DNA of 64,000 nucleotides from Thermothelomyces thermophilus ATCC 42464 (GCF_000226095.1 NC_016478.1:2284001-2348000), one strand, 5' to 3'. Positions 14,141-26,600 are shown, counted from the first letter of the stretch. Made by a program: numbers and translations. The notes: generated from the letters alone by a model not told the origin.

Positions 14141-15715
14141 ATGTCAAGTAGTACCCCACCACAACCCGCGCCAGCAGCGGCGACGGCGGCGATGGAGACC
14201 AGAGATCCTGCAGCAACAACATCCTCGACGACAACGACGACGACGACAACAACAACAACAACAACAACAACAATTACTCCTACTACAACTACAACGATAC
14301 CGGCAGCCACTGCGACACCAGGAACAACAACGACAACAAAAACGGCACGAAACAGAGCCGACATCACCCCGCTCCCGCCCTTCCAACCCGACCTCTACCA
14401 GCGCGCCTGGTGCTCGGTCCCGCACCCGACCCTGCCGCTGCTGGCCACGGCGCACGCAAAGTCCGTCACCGTCTTCTCGCTCGCCACCTTGTCCAAGCAC
14501 AGCGCCCTGACGGGCGGCCACGCCCGCTCCGTGCGCGCCGTCGCCTGGCAGCCTCCCCGCGGCCGCGCGGCCCCCAAGCGGCTCGGCCTGGTGACGGGGA
14601 GCTTCGACGCCACCGCGGGCCTGTGGAGCTACGACGCCGAGCGGGGCAGCGGCGGGCTGGAGAGGGAGATCAAGCTGCGCGGGGAGGATGATGATAACAA
14701 TGACGACGACGAGGAGGAGGAGGAGGGGGATGGGGGGGACAAGGAAGAGTGGGAGTTCAACCTGGTGCTGGAGGGCCACGAGAACGAGATCAAGTCGATC
14801 GCCTTCTCACCCGGCGGGCAGTACCTGGCGACGTCGAGCCGGGACAAATCGGTGTGGATCTGGGAGGACGTGTCGGGGGGGGAGGACGAGGAAGAAGACG
14901 AGTGGGAGACGGTGGCGGTGCTGAACGAGCACGACGGCGACGTCAAGGCGGTCGCCTGGGCGCCCTCCCACCTGCCCAACGCCCGCGCCGGCGTCCGCCG
15001 CCGCCACTACAGCGCCGACGTGCTCGCCAGCGCCAGCTACGACAACACGGTCCGCATATGGAGGGAGGACGCCGACGGCGAGTGGGTCTGCGTCGCCGTG
15101 CTCGAGGGCCACGACGGCACCGTCTGGGGCCTGCAGTGGGAGGGCAAGGAGAGGGCCGACGGCCGCTTCCCCAGGCTGATGACCTTCTCCGCGGACGGCC
15201 TGATCAAGGTGTGGACGCTGCGGGCGGACGACGAGGAGGAGGAGGAGGCTGGTGAGCAGCAAGGAGGAAACCCCTTCAAGTCCGGCTTCGGCGGCGTGCC
15301 CAACACCATGCGCCGGTCGCTCAGGGAGGAGTGGGACTGCACGGCCGTGCTGCCCAAGGTGCACACGCGGGATGTCTACTCGGTATCGTGGAGCGCCGAG
15401 ACGGGGTTGGTGGCGAGCACGGGAAGCGACGGGGTGATTGCGGTGTACGCCGAGGCGGAGGAGGAGGAGACCACACCCTCGGAGGACGTTGGCAAAGGAG
15501 GAGGAGGAGGAGCCAGGAATAATGGTACCCCGGCGCCCAAGAGCAATTGGAAAGTCTTGGGCACCGTCTCGAAAGCCCACGGCCCGTACGAGATCAACCA
15601 TATCACATGGTGCAAGCGGTTCGATCCGGGGGCGGAGTGCAAGGGCAAGGAGGAGATGCTCGTCACGACCGGCGACGATGGCGTCGTCCGGCCGTGGCAG
15701 GTTAGGATATCATGA
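14141..15715 (+). CDS. CIA1: Cytosolic iron-sulfur assembly WD40 protein Cia1
   Basis: Cia1/CIAO1 is the WD40 propeller of the targeting complex that hands Fe-S clusters to cytosolic and nuclear proteins. The single exon encodes 524 residues if the ATG at 14141 (MSSSTPPQPAP) is used; an in-frame ATG 123 nt upstream gives an unlikely leader. A Thr-rich low-complexity N-terminus, built on ACA/ACG runs, precedes YQRAWCSVPHPTLPLLATAHA. Blades include HARSVRAVAWQP, LEGHENEIKSIAFSPGGQYLATSSRDKSVWIW, HDGDVKAVAWAP, SASYDNTVRIWRED, LEGHDGTVWGLQW and THTRDVYSVSW-like VHTRDVYSVSW. Acidic loops (DDDNNDDDEEEEE and DDEEEEEAGEQ) enlarge the protein beyond the roughly 330-450 residues common in the family. 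Other WD40 proteins are possible in principle, but blade order fits Cia1 well. Confidence 0.9.
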   Translation: MSSSTPPQPAPAAATAAMETRDPAATTSSTTTTTTTTTTTTTTTITPTTTTTIPAATATPGTTTTTKTARNRADITPLPPFQPDLYQRAWCSVPHPTLPLLATAHAKSVTVFSLATLSKHSALTGGHARSVRAVAWQPPRGRAAPKRLGLVTGSFDATAGLWSYDAERGSGGLEREIKLRGEDDDNNDDDEEEEEGDGGDKEEWEFNLVLEGHENEIKSIAFSPGGQYLATSSRDKSVWIWEDVSGGEDEEEDEWETVAVLNEHDGDVKAVAWAPSHLPNARAGVRRRHYSADVLASASYDNTVRIWREDADGEWVCVAVLEGHDGTVWGLQWEGKERADGRFPRLMTFSADGLIKVWTLRADDEEEEEAGEQQGGNPFKSGFGGVPNTMRRSLREEWDCTAVLPKVHTRDVYSVSWSAETGLVASTGSDGVIAVYAEAEEEETTPSEDVGKGGGGGARNNGTPAPKSNWKVLGTVSKAHGPYEINHITWCKRFDPGAECKGKEEMLVTTGDDGVVRPWQVRIS

Positions 15716-16252
15716 TTGGCATAAGCCCAAATCAATCAAAGGGACAGAACAAACAAGAGGATAAGGCGTACCGGCGGTCTTCCATTAGGCATGGTGTCGA
15801 GAGATCTCTGTCTGTCTGCTGACTCCCGCCTGCTTCTTCCGTCATCTTTCGTGGCTTGGGTTTCTGGCCGAGACACCCTTAGAACTGGTAGTAGCACGGG
15901 AGAAGGCATATTGTCGAATCACATTTTGGCGCTGCACAAGAACCACCGGATTCCATTACCTTAAAACGCAGGTCATCGCTCTTTTATCATTCAACAGTTT
16001 CTGGATTTTTTGGTACATAAAGATGCAGCATCTCTTAGCTAGACGGATCAACCGTGGCCCGGAAAACACATCCCCTTAAATCTAGAGCCCAGACCACGAG
16101 CGAAAAAAAAAGGAAAGAAAGTGTAATGATTCTCCCTACCCATGATCTATAACTCGAGCGTAAGACGATCAATGATTATACACGAGAAAGAACTCTCTCT
16201 CCAACCCAACAGCGAACGGACTTGCTTCTACTCCGGTCGCGAGGACGGGGCC
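15716..16252. other. Convergent 3' flanks of CIA1 and KGD1
   Basis: About 0.5 kb between two converging genes. Nothing beyond A/T-rich 3' sequence is visible. Confidence 0.6.
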
Positions 16253-19200
16253 TTACTCGCCCTTGAGCTTGTCCTGCTTGACGGAAAAGGCCATCTCCAA
16301 CAGATCTTGCTCCTCCTTGGTGTGCGACGCCTTCAGACCCGTGGCGACCGACGCGCTGGGGTTGCGGCCGGCGTACATGACGTGCTTGCGGTGGTGATGC
16401 TTGGTCTGGTTGAGCAGCGTCTCAATGCGCGGCTGCGTGTAGCTCCAGGCGCCCGCGTTGAGCGGCTCCTCCTGGGCCCAGACGATGGTCTTGGCGTTGG
16501 GGTACATGTCGAGGTTCTCGCGCAGCAGCTCCCACGGGAAGGGGTGGAGCTGCTCGATACGCGTGAAGGCCACGTCGTCAATCTGCTTCTCGGCGCGGTA
16601 CTTGTGCAGCGCGGCGTACACCTGGCCGGTGCAGATGATGACGCGGTCGATCTGGTCGTGCGGCTTGATGGCACCCGTCTCGTGAGCAGGATCCGCGATG
16701 ACCCACTGGAACTGCGAGTCGCCCGTGAATTCCTCAATGTTGGACCGGGCGAGCGGGTGACGCAGCAGCGACTTGGAAAAGAAGAGGATGAGCGCTAAAC
16801 AACGGGGTTAGTGTCCACACACGCGAGAGCAGAGAAGAGGGAGCTAATAAGAAGGGCGGTGGGGGAAAAGTGGGGTTGGGTTGGTGTTTGAAGATGGACT
16901 TACGCTTCCGGAACTGGCGGTTCATCTGGCGGCGGAGAATGTGGAAGAGGTTGGCGGGGGTGCTCGGGTAGGCGACCTGGATGTTGCAGTCCTGGTGCTG
17001 GCGCTGCAGCTTCTCGGCCGAGGGGAAGACACGAGGGTCCTCGTTGCAGAGCTGGAGGAAGCGCTCGAGGCGGCCCGACGAGTGCTCGGGGCCCTGGCCG
17101 TCGTAACCGTGCGGCAGAGACATGACCAGACCGGTGCGCTGCATCCACTTCTGCTCGCCAGAAGCGATGAACTGGTCGATGATGCATTGGGCGTTGTTGG
17201 CAAAGTCACCGAACTGGGCCTCCCACATGACGAAGCCGTTGGGGTCGGTCAGGGAGTAGCCGTACTCGAAGCCGAGAGCGCCGTACTCGCTGAGGGACGA
17301 GTTGGAGATGACGAACTTGCCCTGGTCCTTGCTGACGTGCTGCAGCGGGGTGTAGGTGTCTTCGGTCTCCTGGTCGTGGAAGACGGCGTGGCGCTGCGAG
17401 AAGGTACCACGCTCGACATCCTGGCCCGAGACGCGGACGTGGCGGCCCTCGGTCACCATGGTGCCGAAGGCCAGCGCCTCGGCCGTCGACCAGTCGATAT
17501 TCTTGCCCTCGAGGACGGACTTGGTCCGGTTGGCCAGGATGCGCTTCAGGTTGCGGTGGAGGTTGAAGCCCTCGGGCGCGGTGCCGATGACCTCGCCGAT
17601 GTGCTCCAGCGTCTTCCTGTCGACGCCGGTAGGCGTGTGCGGGAGGATCTCGGTTGCCAGCTCCTTGGGGGACTTGAAGCCGTTCCAGGCGCTGGTGGTC
17701 CACTCCTTGGAGGTGGGCTGGTAGTCCTTGGACTTGGCGAAGCTCTCCTCGAGCATGCCCCACACCCACTGCTTGTGCTCCTCGATGTCCTCCTTGGTGA
17801 AGGTACCCTCCTTGAGGAGCTGGTTGACGTAGATATCAAGCTGGGGGACCTTCTCCTGGATGCGCTTGTACATGAGGGGCTGGGTGAAGGACGGCTGGTC
17901 CGTCTCGTTGTGGCCGTGCTTCCGGTAGCAGACGAGGTCGATGATGACATCCTGCTTGAACTCGGCACGCCAGTCGGCAGCCAACTGGCACACAAAGTTG
18001 ACAGCCTCGACGTCGTCGGCGTTAACGTGGAAGACGGGGGCGTCGATGGCCTTGGCGATATCCGTGCAGTAGGCGGTCGAGCGGGCGAAGCGGGGATCCG
18101 TGGTGAAGCCGATCTGGTTGTTGACGACCAGGTGGATCGTGCCGCCGGTCGAGAAGGCCGGGAGCGAGTGGAAGCCGAGACACTCGTAGACGACGCCCTG
18201 GGCGGCGAAGGCAGCATCGCCGTGGAGCAGGACGGCCATGGCACTGCGGTGGGTGGTCTCGTCATTGTTGTAGTGCTGGATGGCGCGGACCTTGCCGAGG
18301 ACGACGGGGTCCTCGGCCTCGAGATGCGACGGGTTGGCGACCAGGGACAGCTGCACGCGCTTGCCCGAGGGGGTGGGCCGCTCAAAGTTCATGCCCAGGT
18401 GGTACTTGACGTCGCCAGAGCCCTCGTCCTCGGCACCGCTGGTGCCGGCGAACTCGCTGAAGATGGACTCGTTGGGCTTCCTGACCACGTTGCTCAGCAC
18501 GTTGAGACGGCCGCGGTGGGGCATGCCGATGACAATGTCCTTGATGCCGTAGTCGACGCTGCGGTCAATGAGCGCCTTCATGCCGGGCACCAGCGTCTCG
18601 CAGCCCTCGAGGCCGAAGCGCTTGTCGTTGGGGTACTTTGTGGACAGGAAGGCCTCGAAGCTCGAGCTCCAAATAAGACGGTCGAGGATGCGGCGCTTCT
18701 CGTCGATCGAGTACTTGAAGGGCTGGGGCACCTCGATGCGCTCGCGCAGCCAGTCGCACTTCTCCCTGTCGGGGATGTGGATGAACTCGACGCCGTAGGA
18801 GCCGCAGTAGATCTTCTCGCAGGCGGCAACGATCTCGCGGAGCGTCATCTTCTCGCGGCCCTCGCGCCTGAAGCGCGGCAGGATGCCGGGGCCCAGCGTG
18901 TACTCGGTGTCGAGATCTTTCTCGGTGAACTGGTAGTAGTCGAGCTCGAGCTCTTTCGGCCGGATGTTGCCGAAGCCCTTGGAAGCGTTGCGGATGCCGA
19001 GGGGGTCGATCTTGGACTTGTGGTGGCCGCGGGCCTGGTACGCGCGCACGAGCAGCTGGACCTTGAGGTGGTTGGTGATGTCGGCACCCTCGCCAATGCC
19101 GACACCGGCGCCAGCAGCGAGGCCGACGACAGCCTGGGTGCTGGGCACGAGGGACGGCGGGGGGGTAAAGGCCTGGGAGATAGGCATGTCGCCGCTCTCC

Positions 19201-19487
19201 ATGTTCTTGAAGTAGACCTGCCAGGACACGTGGACGCTCTCGGGGTCCTGCTTCCACTGCAGGTACATCTCATCGATGTAGTTGGCCGTGTTGCCCTGGA
19301 GGAAGTTGTCATTCGGCTCGGGCGCGTTGTGGAGGGCGCTCTCGAACCGTTTTTGGGCGGCGAGGGCGAGCGGGCGGCGGGAGGCGGTGGGCCTGAGGTT
19401 GGCGCGCGCCGAGACGGTGGCCGTCGAGAAGCATCGTGACGACGACGAGGCGGCGCTCTGTAGCGCCCGGATGGAGGTGCGCAGCAT
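16253..19487 (-). CDS. KGD1: 2-oxoglutarate dehydrogenase E1 component, mitochondrial
   Basis: Thiamine-diphosphate-dependent E1 of the 2-oxoglutarate dehydrogenase complex in the citric acid cycle. Two exons, 19487-16904 and 16794-16253, are joined in phase 1 to restore [23 protein letters not shown], giving 1041 residues. The N-terminus [21 protein letters not shown] is a mitochondrial presequence. [20 protein letters not shown] is the E1 signature near the start. [28 protein letters not shown] and [12 protein letters not shown] form the thiamine-diphosphate region, and [19 protein letters not shown] follows. [19 protein letters not shown] and [18 protein letters not shown] mark the transketolase-like C-terminal half. 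A single CCAAT box lies about 250 nt upstream. Length and every landmark agree with an intact gene. Confidence 0.98.
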
Positions 19488-21067
19488 CTCGGCCGGGTAT
19501 TAGGTGGTACGGGTTGTGTTGGTGAGGGAATATGGGAAGTGAGGGACCTTGACGACTCGCGAGGGAAAAAAAAACAGTCGCAAGGAATGGAAACCGAGAT
19601 CCGGGCTAGTTGCTCTCCTAAGTCCCTTGAAACAACAAGAAAGAACAGGGACAAGGAGCGACAGAATAGGTCGCGTGTGACGTGGTAGACAAAACCGGAA
19701 CTATATCGTCAAAGGACGAAAGGCCAGAACTGGGGACATTGGCGTGTCCCGTCCAAGAAGCTTGCTTGAGTCTTTTTTTTTTTTTTTATGTTTTGGGAAG
19801 GGAGGATTTTGGCTTTGGAGTAACCGGGAGAGAAACTAAGGCTGGCCTGCTAAAAAAGGCGCTGAGCCGGCCGGAGACGATGACGGCAATTTTCGACCAG
19901 CAAGTGACTGGGGAGCCGCCCCACCCCTGCAAGAGGGCCCATGCAAGTGATGCAACCAACCACAGGGCGCCGTGCGGCACTTGATTGCTTCACGCTCGGG
20001 AGCTGCCCAGCCACTGTACGGCTGGACGGAAGCAGCCTCTGAGGCCGAGTTGTGCACCTTCGCTGTTCCAGGATCTTTTGGAATCGCGAAGCGCACCGCC
20101 ACCTTCCAACTTCCGCGCCCCGTTTTCGCCCCATCTCCCCCCAGCAAGCTAGCAATAATCTGGTCCAAGCCAAGAGAGCTTGTCTTTCTCAGCGTTGCAG
20201 CGGTTTGATTCATTTAATTTTCAGTCGAGGTACGCAGAGATCTCCCCGACTCGCTCTACCGGCAAAAAAATACACACAATTCGGTCAAGCTGCAGCCATT
20301 TATCAGCTGCGCCTGACGAGGCACATACATGCATACATACAGTACATACCTAAAAACATACATAGGTGCAGCATCCGCTGGTCCCATTATCCGCCTCCAG
20401 AGAGGTTATCAACCAACTGCCTCACATCCTGATTTGGGTAAATTTACCAGATCCAGGGCAATCGAACAGCGCGTGACCTCGCTCTCGGCATTCTGTTTGG
20501 TCCGGTTCTGGTGACGAGGCGCGAAAGGTGCTCCATAGTGCACCTACGAAGAACGCTACAGAGTACGAATTCCATGCCTCACATATACTTTTAGGCCGTC
20601 GTGACTCAACCAACTAGTAGCTTAGGTACGCAGTCCGGAGAGCATGCACAAAAAAAAAGGGTGGAATGAATGGAGTGAGACCTAGCGGAGCACGGCGCAT
20701 GGACCGTTACGATTAACTAGCGACTTGGCCCACCAACCGCTCTCGTCAACTGCCTCGGCTGCAAGTAACATCACCAACTTGAGAAGTTGAGCAAGTTCAA
20801 CAAGGCCGAAAAAAAAGCCGAGAGGCATAATAAGGCTCCCTGGATTCCAACGGCAGCGGATGATTACCTAGTTTGAAAAAAAAGCGCGAGTCAGAGGGTT
20901 GAAGCACCGTGCCGCTGCCACGCCGCAACACCCGTTGACGGCTGTCCAAGCCGAAGCCGATCGAGGGTGCAGCGGGAAGAGATCATACGAACAGACGAAC
21001 GGGGTCACAAGTACCAAGTAGCTGTGGTGTTTTCTGGGGCCCTGCATCGCGGGGCCTCGCCGCCAAC
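19488..21067. other. Divergent intergenic region KGD1 / TFB1
   Basis: About 1.6 kb between divergent genes. It has a CCAAT box in the KGD1 direction (ATTGG at 19738-19742), T- and A-tracts, and a cluster of CATACATAC/GTACATAC steps near 20322-20366. No coding signal is seen. Confidence 0.6.
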
Positions 21068-23032
21068 ATGGCTCTCCCGCGTGGCCGGACCACGTACAAG
21101 AAGAAGGAGGGCATCCTCACTCTGACCGATGACCGCAGCGCCCTGATCTGGACGCCGATGCCCGCCACGGGACCGCCCACTGTGTCCCTGGCTCTGGACA
21201 ATATCATGAACCTGCAGCAGACACCAGATGGCGCACCAAAGGTCATCCTGAAGGTCGTTGAAAAGCCGAGGCCGGGCGCGGGCGAAGGTGCCGCCCCGTC
21301 CCAGTTCCTCTTCCATTTCACGTCACCAACCGACGCGCGAGCGGAGGCAAATAGTATCAGGGATCTTCTGTCTCAGCTGCTGGCTGCTGCCCGCGAGAAC
21401 GACCCCAACGTGCCGAAGCCCGCCGGCGCCGCGCAGAACGGGGCCAATGGGGAGGACGGCGGGGGGGCTTCGGCAGCAATGTCCTTTGCCAGCACCGTAA
21501 ATGCTAAGCCGGCGCCGCCAAAGTGGTTCGATGACGACGCGCTCCAGGCAGACACGGAACTGCAGCAGTCTCTCCTCAAGAAGAACGAGGTGCTCGCCCA
21601 GACCTACAGGGACGCCCTCGCTCTGAAGCCCGAGTCCATCTCAGAAGCTGCGTTCAATGCCCGGTTCTGGTCCAGTCGTGTCGGCCTCTTGCGTGCCCAT
21701 GCCATCGAGCTGAACCAGAAGAAGGGCGCCTACAACGTGCTCTCCACCATCAAGCCGCGGACCGAGGACGGCCAGTTCAAGCTCAGCATCACGTCGGAGC
21801 AGATTTCCATGATCCTACAGCAGCACCCGCTCGTGAGACGCATCTATAACGAGAACGTTCCAAAACTGACGGAGACCGAGTTCTGGTCCCGCTTCTTCCT
21901 GAGCAAGCTGTCCAAGAAGCTGCGCGGCGAGCGCATCACGGACAACGATAACGCCGATGCCATTTTTGACAGGTATCTCAACGCAGACAACACATTTGGC
22001 TTTGCGAGCAAGATCACGGCGGCGCAAAAGGTCCCCCACATGATCGACCTGGAGGCAAATGAGGAGAACCAGGGCGGCTTCAAAGGCGGCAACCGCAAGG
22101 ACGTGGAGATGCGGCCCCGGGGCAACATCCCCATCATCAAGACGCTCAACAGCCTGAGCGAGAAGATCATGGCCAACGTGGCGCCCTCCGATCTGGACCC
22201 GTCCGCCCCGGACGGGCTGCTGGACGACACGCGCGCCTTCGAGCAGCTGACGCTGCGCGATCTCCGCGGCGACACCGAGGCGGCTCGCATCATCCTCAAC
22301 GTCAAGGAGCAGAACAAGTTCTTCTCCAACCAGGAAGCCCAGTCCGAGGAGGCCAAGGTCTACGAGAAGCAGGTACCGTCCGAGGTCCTCTTCGAGGTCC
22401 ACGCCGACCTCGAGACGCTCGACGACGACGGCTCCGGCGGCATCGACCTCCGCAAGGCCATCGGCATCGACGACGACAGCGACAGCGACCCGGACACCGA
22501 GAAGCCGGCGCACGTCGGCTCGCGGGCGGCGCGCAGGCAGGCGCAGAACCAGATCCTCGACGGCATGCGCAAGAAGCGGTCCGAGATGCTCGGCGGCTTC
22601 GGCGCGGGCGGCGGCGCCGCCGCCGCCGACGAGGACGCGTCGCCGATGGGCATCCCGCCCGAGATCGCGCAGCGCTGCGTGCTGACCAACGCCACCACGA
22701 CCGAGTTCCTCAGGCAGTTCTGGAGCGCCTTCCTGTCGGGCGACCCCGCGCGCACCCGGGAGCTGGCCTACTACGCCGAGTCGCTGCGCCGGTCGACCGA
22801 CCGCATCGACGCGCTCGCCGCCGAGGCCGAGCAGATCCGCCAGGTGGTCGTGGAGAGGCGCAAGCGCGAGATCAAGGAGCACTACGAGCGGACCCGCAAG
22901 AAGCTCCGCTGGCAGCCGCCCAAGGGCGGCAAGGACTCGGTCCTGGCCCTGTTCGAGGCGACGCTGACGGCCATCAACTCGGCCTTGGAACTGTACGTTT
23001 CGGCACTGGGCGAAGCGAAGGGGGCCAAGTAA
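21068..23032 (+). CDS. TFB1: TFIIH core subunit Tfb1 (p62/GTF2H1)
   Basis: Tfb1 is a structural subunit of core TFIIH, acting in RNA polymerase II initiation and nucleotide excision repair. The gene is a single exon of 654 residues. Residues about 8-115 are the N-terminal PH-like domain (YKKKEGILTLTDDRSALIWTP, then QFLFHFTSPTDARAEANSIRDLL). WFDDDALQADTELQQSLLKKN and SEAAFNARFWSSRVGLLRAHA begin the first BSD region; LTETEFWSRFFLSKLSKKLRG is the second BSD motif. The C-terminal helical part (EFLRQFWSAFLSGDPARTRELA) anchors to other TFIIH subunits in the family. The ATG at 21068 places the PH domain at the very N-terminus, as in homologues. The linker near residues 500-530 is rich in Gly and Ala. 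Confidence 0.95.
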   Translation: MALPRGRTTYKKKEGILTLTDDRSALIWTPMPATGPPTVSLALDNIMNLQQTPDGAPKVILKVVEKPRPGAGEGAAPSQFLFHFTSPTDARAEANSIRDLLSQLLAAARENDPNVPKPAGAAQNGANGEDGGGASAAMSFASTVNAKPAPPKWFDDDALQADTELQQSLLKKNEVLAQTYRDALALKPESISEAAFNARFWSSRVGLLRAHAIELNQKKGAYNVLSTIKPRTEDGQFKLSITSEQISMILQQHPLVRRIYNENVPKLTETEFWSRFFLSKLSKKLRGERITDNDNADAIFDRYLNADNTFGFASKITAAQKVPHMIDLEANEENQGGFKGGNRKDVEMRPRGNIPIIKTLNSLSEKIMANVAPSDLDPSAPDGLLDDTRAFEQLTLRDLRGDTEAARIILNVKEQNKFFSNQEAQSEEAKVYEKQVPSEVLFEVHADLETLDDDGSGGIDLRKAIGIDDDSDSDPDTEKPAHVGSRAARRQAQNQILDGMRKKRSEMLGGFGAGGGAAAADEDASPMGIPPEIAQRCVLTNATTTEFLRQFWSAFLSGDPARTRELAYYAESLRRSTDRIDALAAEAEQIRQVVVERRKREIKEHYERTRKKLRWQPPKGGKDSVLALFEATLTAINSALELYVSALGEAKGAK

Positions 23033-23619
23033 AGGAATTTGCGAGAAGACAACACTTTTCATACTGGCACGGTTTTTTTTTTTTGAAGTGTTGCCGATAA
23101 ATCAGCGATACCATCAACCCCATAACTTTGGGGTGGGGAGAGCGGATAGTAGGAAACGGGTTTGAATACAGCAAGGAAGCCACGAGAGCTGCTTCTATAC
23201 CTTACCTCGTCGTTCACACGCACGCACACACACACACACCAACCAAAAAATACTACTCTGTAATCTGGTGCGACTTGGACCAAGTTAAGTGTACATTACG
23301 TGTACATACATACACGAGACATGTGATGGATATACAAGGGCCAAACCGTCGGCCGGGCCTTCGGATATGCCACGGTCAGTTTGCACTGGTGATAACATTT
23401 CGTCCAACGCCATTCGCCTTCCTCCAATGCCATCATCCCCACCTCTTCTTCCGGCCCCATCTAAAAAGGAAGAAAGGAAAAAAAAGGAAAAAAAAGGGCC
23501 CGTGTGTTTGATGATTGTGCTTCTGTGTCTGTCTGTCTGTCTGTCTGTGTCTCTCTGTGCGAGAGTGTTTGTTTGTTCGGTAGTCTTTCTCTCTCCCTCT
23601 CCCCCCCTCTCTCTTTTTC
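23033..23619. other. Convergent 3' flanks of TFB1 and the AAA ATPase gene
   Basis: No gene seen. It contains an AC-rich run at about 23219-23240 and a (GTCT)n run at about 23526-23549, followed by a C/T-rich tract reaching the AAA gene stop codon. Confidence 0.7.
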
Positions 23620-26600
23620 TCAAGCAGCCTCGACCTGCCTGACCCTGGCCTCCCCGGTGAGGCCCTTGCCGTCGTCGGGGACGACGTCGAAGCCGAGGCC
23701 CTTGCGGACGCGCCTCTTGCGGCCGGCGTCGCCGTACTGCTCGTCGAACTTGCGGATGGCCTTGAGGGTCTGCATGTCGCCGCTGATGCTGGCGCTGATC
23801 TCGCGCAGGCCCTTGTCGAAGTGGGCGCGGGTGAGGACGCGGCGGTCGGGGAAGCGGTACTCGCCCTCGCCGGACCAGGCCTCCTTGGCGCGCACCTCCT
23901 CGCGGACGGCCTCCATGGCGGCCGAGACGCAGAGGTTCTTGAGGTCGGAGCCCGAGTAGAGCTCCGTCTCGGCGGCGAGGCGGGCGAGGTCGACGTCGGG
24001 CGCGAGGACCTCGTCGCGCAGGACGACGCGCAGGATGGCCTCGCGCTCGGCGGCCAGGGGCAGGTCGACGAGGATCTTGCGGGGCAGGCGGCGGAGGACG
24101 GCCTCGTCGAGGTCGAAGGGCCGGTTGGTGGCGACCATGATGAAGGCGCGCGACCCCGTCAGGCCGTCCCACTCGCGCAGGAACTGCGTGATGGTCTCGC
24201 GGTAGGCGGCGCGGGCGGGGCCGGAGCGGCGCGCGGCCAGCAGCGCGTCGGCCTCGTCCAGGAAGATGACGCACGGCGCCAGCTTGCGGGCCAGCGAGAA
24301 GAGCGCCTGCACGTTCTTCTCGCTCTGCCCGACCCACTTGTCGTTGATGTCGGCCGCCGAGACCTCGAGCATGTTGGCGCCCGACTCCTTGGCGACCGCC
24401 TTGGCCAGGAGCGTCTTGCCGGTCCCCGGCGGGCCGTAGAGGAGGCAGCCCGAGATGTGTTCCGTCTTGAGCACGCCGTAGGAGAAGGCCTCCGGCCGGA
24501 CGAGGGAGAGGGTGGTGAGGCCCATGAGGGACTCCTTGGTCTCTTGCGGGACGATGATCTGGTCAAAGGTGGTGTGGATGTCCTTGGCGTTGATGAGGCC
24601 GGAGAGGAGCTTCTTCTCGTCGTTGTTGTACTCTTTGGAGGCCGCCGCGCCAGAGAGGTTGCTGAAGGCGGCCGGGTCGTCTGCAGAGGAAGACGAGTAG
24701 GGGAAGGAGGAGGAGGAGGAGGAGGAGGAGGATCCGCTTCGCGGGGTGTGAAGCGGGGAGTAGTAAGGGGGCCGAACACTGGGGTTGATCTGCTCCCACT
24801 GCTTGTTGCGGTCAAGCATGAACTTGAGGGCGTAGTTGAGCGTAAGCACGCCATAGCCCTCGCGGGACCCCGTCCGGCCGCCGCCCATCAGAGAGACGAC
24901 ACGCTGCACCCATTGGGCGTCGTGAACGTGGCTGGCCAGCAACTTGAAGATGGTTTTGTGGCTCTCCTCGGATAGTATGGTCCCGCTGGCGTCCATGAAC
25001 TCGGTGATGAAGGTGATGGGGACCTGGTCTCCGACCACGGCGCGGAGCATCTCCTTGATATTGAAGAGGTTCTCCAGGACGTTGTCCCAGTCCTCGAAGA
25101 GCGAGTAATCCTTGACCGAGTCGGCGTGAAACGGGATGACGTGGGCGCCGTCCCGGCCGAGCTCGATGACCTGGTCCCGCCACTGCAGCGACCTGTCCAT
25201 GTCGCCGGACGAGGAACCCACGAGGACGACTCCGCGCCCCGCCCTCCACATCCGGTCCGCGATGGCGCGGAGCTTGTGGATGATGGAGGGATACAGCGAG
25301 CTGAGCTCGACGTAGTCGTGCAGATGTATGATGAGCTTCCGGGCCGACGGCAGTTTCGCGTTCGCGTTCGCGTTCGGGTCCGCGTCCGCGTCCGCCGATC
25401 CGCCCTTGTCGAGAGCGGGAGCGGCGGCGGCGGCGGCGGAGAGCCGGGCGCGTTCCCGCTCGCGGTCGACGGCGGCAACGATGGCCTCGAGCGCGGCGTT
25501 GACCTTCATATCCTCCCAGCGGCCGTCGAACAGGCCCTGGGCCGTGGTCTCCCTCGGGGACAGGAACGAGCGCAGCCGGGAGGGCAGCTCGACGGCGACG
25601 AGACCGAGCTGGTCCGCGTCGGGGTTGGGCCGCGCCGCGAGCCTGCCATTCATCTCGGCGGCGGCGTAGCCGAGCATGGAGAGGGCGCCGCGGGCCGAGT
25701 AGGGGTTTTGGCCGACGTGTCTCCCCACGATGCGCGCGATGTGGTGGGCGTTCAGGTGGATGACGTCGGCCTGGAGGTCCGTGGCAATGTCGTTGACGAC
25801 GGACTCGGCGAGAGTTGGCCCCTTGCCCTTGAGCATGGACAGCACGATGGGGGGCCGGCGAGCGTCTTGGCGGCTGGGGGTGGGCGGCATGGCCAGCTGG
25901 GAGTCCACGGCGGCGAGGAGCTCCATGCAGATGGGATACTCGGGATCGGGCCGCTTGGCCAGCGGGCTCAGGTGAAAGCCGCGGCCGGGCCCGGCGTCGG
26001 ACCGGAGATTGGAGAGCCAGCGCTTCAGCTCGTCCGACATGAGGGAGTCGGGTAGGGGCCACCACAGCTGCCGCCGATCGATGGTTGCCGCATGATGCTG
26101 GCGCAGCCTCTCGACGTGGGCAGGGTCGGCCAGGGGATGGTAGAGGAGCAGCAGGGCTTGCCAGAAGGCTCCCTGGTGGATGCGTCGAGCCCGCGTCTTC
26201 AGCGAGGTGAGAATCAGATCGTCCCGGTCCTGCCTGTTCGCAAAGCGACGCAGCCTGTCCTTGAGCGTCTCGACCTCCTCGTCCGACAAGGCCGCCTTGT
26301 CCAGCAGCGTTTCCATGAGCGTCAGCATTTGTTCCCGGTCGCCCTCTCCCAGCCGGGGCAGCAGCGTGCCCGCAACACCGATGGGCCGTCGTTCGTACAG
26401 CGAGATCTGGTTGACCTCGAACCAGCGGGGCAGCTCGAGGGCGGGGGGCTCCTCGACGCGGTTATTACGGTTGGCGCGGGCGCGGGCGGAGCCGTAGCCG
26501 GCGCTCTTCAGCTTCTCGCGTTTGGCGTTGGCGTTCGCGTTGGCGTTGGCATCGGCATCGGCGGCAGCGGGGTCGGCCTCGGATTTCCCGGACGCCTCGG

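Noticed and set aside
16881-19439. An 852-codon open frame on the plus strand opposite KGD1
   Set aside because: It is the mirror of a highly conserved GC-rich coding exon, is Val/Leu/Glu/Asp-rich and has no motif; a codon-bias shadow.
23821-24975. A 384-codon plus-strand frame opposite the AAA domain
   Set aside because: Antisense shadow of the conserved AAA coding sequence.
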